A stretch of 26,411 nt of DNA, taken from Isohypsibius dastychi. Lineage: Eukaryota; Tardigrada; Eutardigrada; Parachela; Isohypsibiidae. The DNA lies in the NCBI GenBank assembly GCA_034696485.1, contig JAQIWT010000237.1:1-26411 (forward strand). Reading direction: 5' to 3'. The notes under the pieces are model-generated. The model saw nothing but the letters and a program-made list of their open reading frames with translations, did not search any database and was not told the DNA's origin. A program made the translations under genes and the position numbers. Positions 9,073-19,451 of this stretch are shown here, piece by piece (positions within the stretch are counted from its first letter, which is position 1; each line of letters starts with the position of its first letter).

Positions 9073-9387
9073 TCCCGTACGTGAATGATCTCACCTCTCA
9101 CCTCATTCGTATGAATACTAAAATTGGAATTGAGAGTGAAGCTGAATGGACAAATTCGATCAGATTGAAGGGGTTAAGGGAAATGGGTATGTTGATGGCA
9201 TGGAATAATCGTAAGCCAGTCATAACTCCGTGAACTGTGAAGTCGACCAGCACGACCAAACCGTGGGGCGGTCATAGATCTGAACATGGTTTATTCAAGC
9301 GTGTTAGGCTGTAATAAAACGAACTCAGTACGAACACAAACGCCATCGAGCTGACTTTACTCCCCATGTTTCACATTTACTGAAGTA

Positions 9388-9399
9388 CCCCCCCCCCCC
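9388..9399. repeat. C12 tract
   Basis: Twelve consecutive C residues in the intergenic region, about 330 bp from the previous C12 tract and in the same orientation. Confidence 0.85.
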
Positions 9400-10594
9400 T
9401 CTGATTAAAAACTCAAACTCAGACAGCGTACACGTAGGTCAATCCGAAGTGGGATGTCCGAGACAGACGCCGTTTTCTAGAATCCCCGTCGAATCAAAGC
9501 GAAAAATAAGCATTGTCATTCAGCGGCACTTCGGGAACCTGTTTTTTTTATAAAAGATATTCATGAAGTTCATGGTAGGTAGGGGCTGAGGTATAACTCG
9601 ATCTTAGTTCACAACTTTTGCATTATTGCGCAAAATTCCCAAAACAGCTTTACTACATTCGATATTGCTTGCTTAAACCACACCCGGGACCGGAATCAAA
9701 CTTTGAGCTCGGGTAACTTTCAAGGTGAGTGAGTTTCAGGGTTTACAGGATTACAATTCACTGTTCTCTTTCCACTGGATGGACACCTTTCCATCGTGTT
9801 CATCACAATGGTAAAACCTCAATTGCCGTAGCTCTGGAAAAACGGGTTGATATTAATGAATCGATTTTGAAATTCTAGATCTGAGTGATTTGATCAGCAT
9901 GATTCAACCTTCTTAATTTCAGAAGACAATCCTGAATGGGGTGGCTAGTTAGAGAAAAACATCAAATAACAACTAATCGAGTAGACGTAGAAACTCATGT
10001 CGGAAAAGATGCAGAAAGAAACGAATAATGAGCGAATTATCCGGATATACACGTTCTTATTACAGTAGGGTACCTGTGAATCGATTCAGGCGATGAAGTA
10101 AGAGATCCTACAAGCAAACACCGTTATTTTTGTCCATGTGAGAAAAATATCACATCTCCCTCAACGAACGTTCGGTGGGTATCAATCTTGTCATAACCCA
10201 GCTGCGTACCAACGTGTTTTTTAATTTAAGATCGTACCGCTGCTTCATAATATTCTCAGTGGGACTTCTAATTACAAGGATTTGATTTCATATCCTGTGA
10301 CTGGAACTAAATCGCAACCTTTCAAAAGAACGGATAATTGTTCCCTCGAACATCCTGCACCACAGTGAAAGGATGTCATTAAATTCCTGGTTATGCATGC
10401 ATGCAGATCCAAGAATCAATCGTACAGACTGATTAGATCACGGGCATTGTGGAAAAAATTAGACGAACGGTGAGATAATTGCATCAGAAACATGATCTTG
10501 TTTTGACGATGCAGAGTCGACTCAAGGCCACTCCAGCGCGACATCGCTGCAATCAGTTCTGGTTGGTTCAAGTTGAAGTGCACACTCCGGAAAA

Positions 10595-11677
10595 ATGTCT
10601 AATCAAACCTCTAATTTTAGTCACTTTCGAGCGAATTTCCCCATTTTAAATCCAATAATCGAAACGTCAGTTTCTGCTTTGGAAGGGCTGAAATACATCC
10701 ACATCATCTTGTGTATCGCCATCTTCACCAGCAACGCCGTGGTCATCCTCGCTTTTGCGAAAAACAAGCAGCTGTTGACACCCTTCAACGTTTACCTGGT
10801 TAATCTGTTAGCTGCGGACCTAGCCCAAGCACTCATCGATATGCCGCTCTCAATCGTTAGTCAATCTCTCTCAATTTGGCCACTGGGGAAAATCGCCTGT
10901 AACTTTCGGCTTTATATCAACTGGATCATTCCGGGCGCGGTCCGCAACACACATGCTCTGATCAGTTTAAATCGCATTTGGGCTGTGATGTTCCCTATAC
11001 ACTACAAAAATCATCACTCAATGAAAACTGCTATTTGGTTCACTGGCGGAGTCTGGGCATATGTCCATATCTGGCTGCTGCCGGGGCTGGTCCCTGATTT
11101 CACTTATTACCGGCATGACGATGGGATCTGTCTGGTTAATGCGACCGCTAATCAGGGATGGGCCCTTGCTACTCAGCTGGTCATGCACGACGCTACGGTT
11201 ATTGTTGCCGCTCTCACTTATCCTATCATTTGGTGGAAATTGAGAAATCGAAAGAAGTCCGGTCGTAGACATCAAGTTGTGCCTCTTGGTGAGTTCACAA
11301 AGTTGGCGTTTCCGAACTCACATAGTATTGTGTTCTTAGCTCGACCGAGGACCTTGCTTACGCAACAAGAAAAGGCCACGGAATCTCATAGTTTTGCTGT
11401 GCTGAAATACCTGGTGGGCGGACAAATTCTGTGCTTTATGCCCATCATGACATTTTACACGATGAACATTGTGAATGGCTATTTCGACTACTGGTTTTTG
11501 GTTGTCGGGTCTCTTCTTTATTTTCTGAACTCATTTCTCGATCCAATATTCTTTACATTGGCAATACGGCCTTTACGGATTGCCGTACTGCGGCTATTCG
11601 GGATTCGGCGAACGCAAGTTGGCGAGTTGTCAGGTCGAACTAGTCAAACAGTTCGAACCGTAGCGACTGCGTTTTGA
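10595..11677 (+). CDS. Class A (rhodopsin-like) orphan GPCR 1, degenerate motifs
   Basis: 360-residue intronless seven-helix receptor starting at ATG 10595 (context AAAAATG). It has N-glycosylation sequons at N3 and N7, TM1 N47, TM2 LAAD with D75, the extracellular cysteine pair C102 and C179, TM4 W154 and TM5 P210, so the class A fold is clear. Key activation motifs are altered. DRY is NRI (126-128), CWxP is CFMP (280-283), and NPxxY is DPIFF (316-320). The third intracellular loop (about 217-268) is basic then Leu/Arg-rich. Such receptors would signal through G proteins at the plasma membrane; the ligand is unknown. A second class A receptor lies 9 kb downstream on the same strand with normal DRF, CWGP and NPIIY motifs. 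The intact long frame argues against a pseudogene. Confidence 0.88.
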   Translation: MSNQTSNFSHFRANFPILNPIIETSVSALEGLKYIHIILCIAIFTSNAVVILAFAKNKQLLTPFNVYLVNLLAADLAQALIDMPLSIVSQSLSIWPLGKIACNFRLYINWIIPGAVRNTHALISLNRIWAVMFPIHYKNHHSMKTAIWFTGGVWAYVHIWLLPGLVPDFTYYRHDDGICLVNATANQGWALATQLVMHDATVIVAALTYPIIWWKLRNRKKSGRRHQVVPLGEFTKLAFPNSHSIVFLARPRTLLTQQEKATESHSFAVLKYLVGGQILCFMPIMTFYTMNIVNGYFDYWFLVVGSLLYFLNSFLDPIFFTLAIRPLRIAVLRLFGIRRTQVGELSGRTSQTVRTVATAF

Positions 11678-12219
11678 AAACCCTGATAAATGGGAGCTTT
11701 CTATGTTATTTGCACTGGAATTTTTTTCGGCACATAACAAATTTGTATCCGCTGAAAGGTTCACATTTGCATGCTTGTGTTAATTGCTTCTATTGTTCAT
11801 GTAACAGAAATAATCAAAGAAACTTAAACGCAACGCACGTCTGCGAGAAGAAAATATCTGTTGTCTTCGGAAATACCACAAAACTCAGGTATTTTACAAG
11901 TGAGCTTGAGCTCAGGCATACCGAAAACAGAATCTATCAACTCTGCTTTGTTCTCTCAAAATTTGTTCTTTTGATCCCGGATATGGAACTTTGGGTGCGC
12001 CCTTTTTTGCCAAGCCAGGACCCGTGAGGTTTGAAAGACAAAGCGACTGAACAACGAATAAGCTGATTTGGTTTATTCAACATTTGGTTTGGGTCATGAT
12101 CAACGTTGGGTGCATACAAGCTCAAGAGGTTTTGAAGGCTACAGAAAATCAAGCGTGGGTAAGTTTACAGGCAATTCTACAGCGGCAATCTATAATGAAG
12201 CATTTCCACGGGAAGACTT
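11678..12219. other. Tail-to-tail intergenic region
   Basis: It separates the 3' ends of GPCR 1 (plus) and the chitin-binding gene (minus). It holds the AATAAA signal of the minus-strand gene. I could not identify a canonical polyadenylation hexamer for GPCR 1. A 117-codon frame at 11674-12027 has no recognisable features. Confidence 0.5.
12072..12077 (-). terminator. Polyadenylation signal of the chitin-binding gene
   Basis: The minus strand reads AATAAA here, about 143 nt past the stop codon of the chitin-binding gene, which is a normal 3' untranslated length. Confidence 0.6.
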
Positions 12220-13477
12220 TCACTTTCTGCTGGCCGGTGCAAGTGTTGTCTCGGCACTCACTTCACCTTCAATCGCTGCTGCCACAGTGGTTGCGTTGGG
12301 AGCTGAAGTAGAGATCACAGTGGTATCAGTGATAAGACCCTCAGCACCTGGAATAACGGTTGTAACTGGAACTTCTCCCGCAAGAGGCGCTGCAGTAGAT
12401 TCAGCAGCTATTGCCGCCGTTGTGGCATTGGTCTCAGCAGCTCGAGCTTCGGCAGCTGGCGCAGCAGTAGTTACCACCGGTGCTTCAGTCGCAGCACCTT
12501 CGGCTGATGTAGAGCTGTTGGTGCCTTCGGCAGCCGTAGCTACAGTCGTCGCAGCTGATGTTTCGCCAGCAACTGGAGCTTCCGTAGCAGCGCTTTCGGT
12601 GAGTGCGACGGTGGTGGCAACCTCGGTGGTAGCATTGGTAGCGGATGGCGCAACTGCGGTCTCGTTCATAGCTCCTGCAGCTGGCACTTCGGTGGCTGCT
12701 GAAGTAACATTGGCCGAAACCGGTGCAGCAGTGGTGGCATTCACATCTCTTCCTAGACGTCCTTCCGCGGCTGGCTTCACAACTTTCTTCCCCGTGATGG
12801 GTTTGGCAGCAGCTTTGGAGGGAGCCACTGGCACGGCAGACTTGGAATCAACAGCTCCTGTTGCCACAAGGATTTCAAGCTGATCATCAAGGAGTGGAAC
12901 ATTTTCTTGTCCGAGACGGCTATTGGAATAATCCTGAAACTTCTTGGAGACAGAGCAATCAATGTTGAAGAACCAATCACAGACCAGTGTGATCTGGTTG
13001 TAGAGCTATGAATAAAACTCGGTTTCTATCCGATCAACGGCATTCTAATTTTTCTCGAAAAAACTTACAGTCTGGTTCGGGCAAAGGAAGCTGTTGACGT
13101 TCCCATTCTCGTCACATCGGTGGAAGACCTGGCATTTACTTGGCTCACTTTCGTCAGCATAGAACCCTTGTTGATTGTAGGATTTGCAATCTACTTTTTT
13201 ATCCGGAATGACGGCATTGTTGGGATAATCACTGCCAGCTACTGCGTTCTTCAACAAGTCCTGCATTTCTTCAGTCGTCAGGTCCTTGCCTCCCCGCAGC
13301 TCTTTAAGAGCATCCCAGACCTTTGGTTGCTGATCACCTGCTGCACGTTTGCTCAGCTGAAAGCGAAGAATACAAGAAATAGAAAACTGATGAAGTTGAA
13401 CAACTTAAGTCTAGCTTGCTTACCAGATGAGCAGAAGTAGTGACGGCAAGCACAGCGAATACAACAAGGAACTTCAT
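12220..13477 (-). CDS. Cuticular chitin-binding protein with one CBM14 domain and mucin-like tail (CPAP1-like)
   Basis: I join exons 13477-13424, 13356-13069 and 13005-12220, a CDS of 1128 nt encoding 375 residues. Donors are CTG|GTAAGC and ACT|GTAAGT, acceptors TTTCAG and TTCATAG, both introns phase 0 (67 and 63 nt). Residues 1-16 (MKFLVVFAVLAVTTSA) are a signal peptide, followed by a dibasic LSKR. A peritrophin-A/CBM14 domain has six cysteines at 75, 93, 99, 110, 123 and 131, with spacing 17-5-10-12-7 and the CPAP-style motifs GFYAD, CQVFHRC, SFLCPN and CDWFFNIDC. From about 164 to the end it is Ala/Thr/Glu/Val-rich with several N-A-T-T sequons, so it is likely heavily glycosylated. The known family role is to bind chitin in cuticle or gut lining, here with a mucin-like spacer or lubricating tail. 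An upstream TATA box and a downstream AATAAA frame the gene. Confidence 0.9.
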
Positions 13478-14880
13478 GTTAAGCGTAGAGGCTAAGTATC
13501 TATTGAATCTAGAAATGATGAAGTGATTACTTGATGAATTATGGTAGTTTTTTAGCGCCTTTATACTGCGATTGCGTTGATTTATGACGCGTAAGTTCTG
13601 ATAACAAGACTGATGATTAATTACAGTTCCATGCGTTGACGGCTACTGGTTAATAACCCCTTGAACTCGCCAACTTGGCTTAACCTTCGTATAAAGTAAT
13701 ATGCAAAATCAGAAGAAGGTGGTTGGCTTCTTGCATCACCATCCAATGAAGATCACATGTGATCTCGTACCTCTATACAAATAAAGATTGTATAATGTAT
13801 ACTGCTGTTGTGAGATTCAGAACCTCCTTGACTGGCATGTTTTTTATCGCTGTTTTGAAAATACTGATGTAATCGATACCGGTGTCAGTAATTAGAACCG
13901 CTTTGCCTCGGTTTGCACTTTCATACTGTGCTCACATGTCATTTGGTGCAGCCTCCTTAATTACAATTTTGACTTAGGCAGGTGTTTGTTACTGGGTACA
14001 AGGATCTTGGCTCGTGCCGAACAAGCGCGATTTTATTACACTTTGCTGATCACACATTTTATATCCATAATTAAAATACGTTCTTGTCTCAAGCAATGCA
14101 CCAAGTCTACGGAAATTTTTTTCCTCTAGAAATTTACAATGTTCGACTCTATTAACCGCAGATGTAATCGAAGTCTATCACGAAGTCACGATGCCGAACA
14201 TATTTTCGAGAAAGTCTCAGCCGAACAGGCAAAATCTTCACTATTTCTGAAAAAGAGCGGCAGAGATTTTTTCCATTCCCAGTGGTTTTGTGTGATGTTG
14301 AATAGTATTCTGGAATCAACGCGCATATGACCAGCAGAGTACTGTTCCAAGTCATGCAAGTATGTGTTTTTCCACCGGTGGGTGCACAAAGACTCGCTGA
14401 ATTCAGACAATCCAACTCTGTTTCGTTTTTGTCAAATCGGGAATAGTCTCTCCATGGGACGCACTGGTTCTCGCACTGGCATACATAACAAGCAAGCTGT
14501 CCAACAGACTAGCAACTTGGGGTGGCGCACTGTTTGATTCTCTCTCTCTGACATTTTGTCCGCATACAGAATACCATCGAACGGAAAAGGTCACTCGTTT
14601 AAGATACCACAGTGCATTTGATTTGTGTTTCGAATTTCTTTCAGATACAGCGAACAGCGGTGTGTTACCAGTGCAGCGTTATAATGGTGGAATATTCCTC
14701 TGTCGCTTATGCAATCAAAACATAATGTGGGGAACCAAGTCTTAAAGAGCTCTTTCGAAGTTCAAAAACAATAAGCAGTAAGAGTCTTTCCGTGATTCAT
14801 CAACATCCAGAAGCAACGAACCGCGAGAGAAAATGATAATCTGATTGTTCTTCTGATGTCACATTCCTTGCAGGGGAACG
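13478..14880. other. Intergenic between the chitin-binding gene and GR-like gene A
   Basis: The right part of the promoter of the chitin-binding gene lies at its left end. Overlapping minus-strand frames at 14152-14594 look unlike any family and do not resemble the neighbouring receptors. I found nothing else to report. Confidence 0.5.
13560..13565 (-). promoter_or_regulatory. TATA box of the chitin-binding gene
   Basis: The minus strand reads GTATAAAGGC, a strong TATAAA, 83 bp upstream of the start codon. Transcription would then start near 13530, giving a 5' untranslated region of roughly 50-55 nt. Many arthropod cuticle genes have TATA promoters, which fits. Confidence 0.5.
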
Positions 14881-16236
14881 TCAGATCCTGGTTCTACCAA
14901 GTTGATCATATAGGTAGAGTATGATGCCTGAGCATGTCGTAGCGACCTATTTAAACAAAAGCATTTACAGAATGTTTTCTTTCGGAAACAAAAATTCACC
15001 GTGATCACGACACGTTTGTTCAGATAGCAGATCCCACCGACAGAAACTGCTGGAAATTGTAGCCCTTTGTGGCTGAGGAGAGATTTGATCAATTGATACT
15101 CATGTTCATCATACTGGAATGAATAAGAAGGGAATTATCATCTAATCCCATGGTCACAAAAGGTACCTCATCGCTGTAGTCGATCGATTTTGAAAGTTCA
15201 CGCATGCTAGTCAGAAGTTTTCTACCCTAAGAACACGAACGTTATGAATTTCAGTGAACACGGATAGGTCACTTACGGTATTGTGTGAAATAATACAGAT
15301 CTTGATGAGAAAGGCATCCAAAATTAGTCGCGAAATCTTTGGAAAAATTCTTCTTCCAAAATAAATGGGAGATCTGGCACTCCTCAGCCAGTCAGGCTTG
15401 ATGACCCATCCAGCCAGACCGAAAAGATTAACCATTTGAAATGCAAGAAAGACCAATAATAAACTGCTGAAGGCGTCGTTGATTTGAGTCAGCAAGGCCG
15501 AAGCCGACTCGCACTTGGCGCGACATTTTCTGATGGAAGATACACTAAATCTGGTTCCAGATTTCAGTCGCATTTTGTCAACATATCCATTAATGGATTG
15601 AGTTGCCAAATTTCCGTAAATAATCGTGACAGATGCCACTGCCAAAAACGTCACCACCAGCACTTCCCCGTGGAGGGAGAGGACGATGTAAATAAAAATG
15701 TTGCAGAACCAGACTTGACCTTGACAAAACTGTTGTAGCTGGCGATGCACGTAGCTCGCGTTGCTGTCAAATTTGAGAGTATAATTCTGTCCAGCATCAA
15801 TGTACCTCACGTAAATATCAGAAGCGGTGACCGCGACGAACAAGCAGGTCAGACCAGTTGTCCAGTAAATGATCGATCGACTCAACGAGGGGAAACATGT
15901 TTTTCTGACTTCTCGGATTACAATAAAGATAGCGTGGCGTTTTATGGTGACCATGATGAAACACGCGAATCGTTGCAAAATATCGAGGAACATCATGGCG
16001 TTTGACAACATCCTAAACACATCCATAGATCCACCACTACGAACCAGATCAGTGAGATATAGAAATTCCACGAATACAGGGAATACGAATAAGGCAAATG
16101 TGCATGTCCAGAGTGTCCAGCTTATTGTTCGATACACGGGACTCGCAACGCCTTCCAGGTTGATGCTGTAGAACGCGAATATTTTGATGACGACTCTCTC
16201 CAAACGAGAACATGCCAAGTTTTCAGATTTTGACAT
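14881..16236 (-). CDS. Gustatory-receptor-like 7TM chemoreceptor A
   Basis: I join exons 16236-15277, 15226-15167, 15113-15000 and 14946-14881, a CDS of 1200 nt encoding 399 residues. All three introns are phase 0 and short (50, 53, 53 nt), with donors ACC|GTAAGT, GAG|GTACCT, ACG|GTGAAT. The long first exon (320 codons) holds about six hydrophobic helices and an extracellular pair of cysteines (FCQGQVWFC). It also has the motif LTQINDAFSSLLL before TM6. The 20-, 38- and 21-codon exons encode LSKSID, LIKSLL, YLNK and a last helix ending LYLYDQL. Length, inverted-type 7TM pattern and three C-terminal phase-0 introns match the arthropod GR family (ligand-gated cation channels for tastants), though the TYxxxxxQF motif is not conserved. 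It lies 281 bp from its tandem paralogue B. The ligand is unknown. Confidence 0.85.
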
Positions 16237-16517
16237 TCTTTCCGTGAAGTTTTTAAATACCGTACGTTTAAACTGGACAGCAGCCCAAAAAACCTATTGA
16301 ATATGTTAAATAAAGGGTCTTACTTGTGCAGAGTAAGGTGCATCTGACACTGTTTGGACTAAAATATTAATAAGCGAAATGAATCTTGTGATAACGAGGT
16401 GCTCGGTTCATTCTAGCAGCTGTTCAATGCATCAAACGTCATAAAAAGCAACTGCCGACATTCAACTAGTCAGCACACAAAGGTCATTTTCACAGAGCAA
16501 TCACAGTGTAGAACATG

Positions 16518-18044
16518 TCAACAAATAGGAGTCGGGAGTGTACGTTGATGGCTGAGTTGCTCGTACAGGAATACTAGCACTCCTGTGAACGTGGTGGCAG
16601 CCTGAAAAATGCATGATTCAAGTACTAAGTTTTGCCCGCGCTTGGAAAGCTAACCCGTGACCTGTCGACGCCAGACAGATGGGCACACCAATTGGGACAT
16701 AGATTTGTTTTGAGACTCACCGTGATCAAGGAATGTTTGTTCAAATATCCCACGTTTCCGACGGAAATTGCCGGAATGTCAAGGGTGGAATCGTCTAAGA
16801 GGGACTTTATGATCACGTAGTCTCGATGTCTAACACGCTCGAATGAATCGATAGACTTAGAAAGGTCATTCAGTTCTTGTAAAAGGCGGTGCCCCTGCAA
16901 CACAGAGACCATATCAAACTGTAAATGAACCAATGAGGATCATTCTCACGTTGTCAAATGATTTAACACAGATCGCCACAAAATACCCACTAACCCCGAC
17001 CCATAAAGCTCGTGGATACAGAAGTTTGAACAGAGCGGTCACTGGTTGGATTGGATCTGTATAAGGCGACATGACTTGGCTGATCAACACCATAAGGTTG
17101 GCCGACTGGAAAGCGCAAAAAATTAGCAATAAATCAGCGAACGCCATGTTGATTGCAATCACAGACGAAGATAGCAGTTCGCAGGAACCGCGCTGCAGTC
17201 TCGTGGCAGTGAGCATTCCAGAATCGCACTTGCAACACAAAATCTTGACTGGAACCGGCAAGCATGGTCTGACATCATCGCCGACTCTTTTTGTAGCTTG
17301 ATTAGATATCAGTACTACCAGGGCCATCAGCAGTAAAACTGCTAGCACGATCAAGTCACCATGCGCTGGAAGAATGGCGAAAAAGAGGATGCCACAGAAA
17401 AGCTGGTGTGATTCACAAAATTTCTCAAAGTGGTCATGCACGGTGGAGTTGGTTGAGAATGCAAAGCGTCTATTGTGCTGTTGGATTCGAAATATCACTT
17501 CAGGTATATACAAGGTCACAGCGACGAAGAGTGCTCCCACAAGACATTTCATGACGGAATATCGAAGTTGCAAAACATCATGTTTTTTCAACATCTTGCA
17601 GAGTACTGTGACAGCTCTGAGTGCCTTGCTTATTCTAGGTGAGATACACCATAAGTACACGAGTAAGAACGGTTTTTGGATGCTTTCAAAGAAAAAGATA
17701 ATGTGTGCCAAAATGCTGAAAATATCCTCATTGGTCGCCGTTATAGCATATTCAACAACATAAAGGGATTCCAAGTAGAAATACGCAAGCTGTGTTGTCA
17801 TCGCGAAAAATCGGAAGACCACAAGTAGCGAACGTCTCAATATTTTGCGCGATTTGACGAAGGCAGATTCGCCGGGATAATAAATTTCTACACCACAGCA
17901 AAACATCAATTTGAGGACACAATGGAGGAGAGAGAACACGCGATCTGAATTGTGTTTGTCGGTCATTTTCTCTGTAGATATCGGCATCATCAAAATAAAA
18001 TCCTCGCTCTTATCGTTGTATAATAGGCGACTTGACATCTGCAT
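16518..18044 (-). CDS. Gustatory-receptor-like 7TM chemoreceptor B
   Basis: I join exons 18044-16950, 16894-16721 and 16601-16518, a CDS of 1353 nt encoding 450 residues. Introns are phase 0 (55 and 119 nt), with donors AAC|GTGAGA and ACG|GTGAGT and acceptors TTGCAG and TTTCAG. It is a paralogue of gene A. Shared features are FCESHQLFC, then the HGDL motif (HGEV in A), INMAFADLLL (INDAFSSLLL in A), ELNDLSKSID, IIKSLL, YLNK and a last helix LVFLYEQL. Its second exon is exactly 58 codons, the sum of the 20 and 38 codons of two exons in A, so the middle intron is absent. The N-terminus is about 25 residues longer than in A if ATG 18044 is used; an in-frame ATG at codon 27 (MTDKHNS) could be the true start. 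It should be a plasma-membrane chemosensory channel subunit. Confidence 0.85.
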
Positions 18045-18645
18045 AGAGAAGAAAACCAGAAATGTAGTAGGATTTTTTCTGGGTAATTCGTGAAAGAGAT
18101 TGAGGATCTTCTGTGCGTCACTTCAGCTGTATGTCACTCCGCATGATCAGGCTTGGTCTGACACTAGAAACACGATACTTTCTGTCTGAATAAGAGAATG
18201 AGGAAAACTGCACCGCATCAATTGACCCTCAGGATGACAGAAACAGTTGATATCAGAAATTTTCATTCGGGCAAATTTTGCTTTGAAATTTTCCGATCCA
18301 CGGGACTGAATAGAATCGAACTAAATTATTCTTGAAAAATGGTGCATTTTTGCTTTTTTCTTCTTAATCAAAACGTAGAATACCGCTGTCGAATGTTTCT
18401 GTGTGCTTTGTTTTCTTCTTCAGTGCTTACATGCGCAGTATTCATTCTGCCAAATCACGCGAAATCTGCGCTGTATCCCAGGGTTAATCAATAACACGGG
18501 GGGATCAGGGATAACTTTGCTATTTCGCAGCGGTTTCTGCAGTCTGCGTAGTAACAGGCATGGGTGGGCTTGAATAGATTTGTATGAGGTTACAAACATT
18601 TCGGAATCGCACAAAATCTAGACGGGGAGCTTTCTTGCCTGAGCC
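18045..18645. other. Divergent intergenic region between GR-like B and Ly6
   Basis: It must contain promoters for both the minus-strand receptor and the plus-strand Ly6 gene. I cannot place a clear TATA box for either, and no further gene is visible. Confidence 0.5.
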
Positions 18646-19451
18646 ATGAAGTGGCTGCTGTTCCAACTGTTTTATTTCATGACGCCAAGTATAGGTGAGT
18701 CTGACTCGAGAACTCTTGCGACGAATTCATGGCTTGTTCCTGAATCGTTCATTGCTCAGTCTTGAATACTCAAAGAGCTCTGAAACTATATAATCGTAAT
18801 TCATTCGCTCCAAATTAATTTCACCGGACCTCTTCAGAGCGTAGCAAAATACAGATGAATTTTGATGATTATGAGAGATCGTGATACTCGACAGTTCCGA
18901 CAATGGTCTGCTTTAATACATCATAGTCGAACTTTTGCAACTTCGCGTTTAACTCACACTCATTGCTTTATACCGTCGGACATTTGGGCTTACCCTGGTG
19001 CTGTATTTTCAGGGCATGCGCTTATATGTTGGCAATGCGGACCAAAGGCACTGTATCCTTCAGCGCACACCTGCGAGTACCCAATGGCGCGTGACTGTGA
19101 AGCTATGCATAAAGGTCACGACAGCTGCGGAAAAGTTGTTGTTGGTGAGTGGCCTAGTGGGTGACGGTTCTGCTCACGTGAAACCTCAATGATATGGATA
19201 AATTCGTCAACAATGGTAACCTTATAAGTGGTCATCCAATCTTTCAATGTGTTTCCAACGTTACAGATGGCATTGTCATACGAGGATGTACGTGGACGGA
19301 TGTAGATGGATGTCGGCAATTTACCCATTATAATCAATGTGTGTCATTGCACTGTGCAACGGATTTCTGCAACTCTGCAAGCTCTATGGATTTCTGGCGC
19401 AAGACACTTGTCTTTTGTTGCCTTATTCTTGTGCAGTATTTTGAGCTGTGA
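18646..19451 (+). CDS. Ly6/uPAR three-finger domain protein, GPI-anchored
   Basis: I join exons 18646-18694, 19013-19144 and 19267-19451, a CDS of 366 nt encoding 121 residues. Introns are phase 1 (318 and 122 nt), with donors ATAG|GTGAGT and GTTG|GTGAGT and acceptors TTTTCAG and TTACAG. Residues 1-17 form a signal peptide. The mature domain has ten cysteines at 22, 25, 37, 45, 55, 68, 76, 85, 90 and 95, opening with LICWQC and closing with the diagnostic CN (95-96), as in Ly6 proteins. The tail MDFWRKTLVFCCLILVQ is a hydrophobic GPI-attachment signal, with the likely site in NSASS. In insects such proteins act at the cell surface in septate junctions, ion-channel regulation or sleep control; which role applies here is unknown. 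This is a cell-surface domain, and nothing suggests a venom toxin. Phase-1 introns flanking domain modules are typical for extracellular proteins. Confidence 0.85.

Larger units (their letters stand above)
8592..10594. other. 2-kb intergenic region
   Basis: I found no frame with a recognisable product on either strand. Two C12 tracts (9061-9072 and 9388-9399) stand out. The region lies between divergent genes (proline-rich gene 2 on minus, GPCR 1 on plus) and so must contain both promoters, but I cannot place either one convincingly. Confidence 0.5.

Noticed and set aside
12068-12883. 271-codon plus-strand Ala/Val-rich frame
   Set aside because: It is the antisense of the Ala/Thr-rich tail of the minus-strand chitin-binding gene, whose CBM14 domain, splice sites, TATA box and AATAAA fix the coding strand.
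14152-14594. Possible broken fourth GR-like copy downstream of gene A
   Set aside because: Translations in all minus frames lack the SKSID, SLL and YLNK landmarks and the hydrophobic helix pattern.
15484-16171. Plus-strand frames across the GR-like A locus
   Set aside because: They are shadows of the minus-strand receptor exon, which has helices, paralogy and a conserved splice plan.
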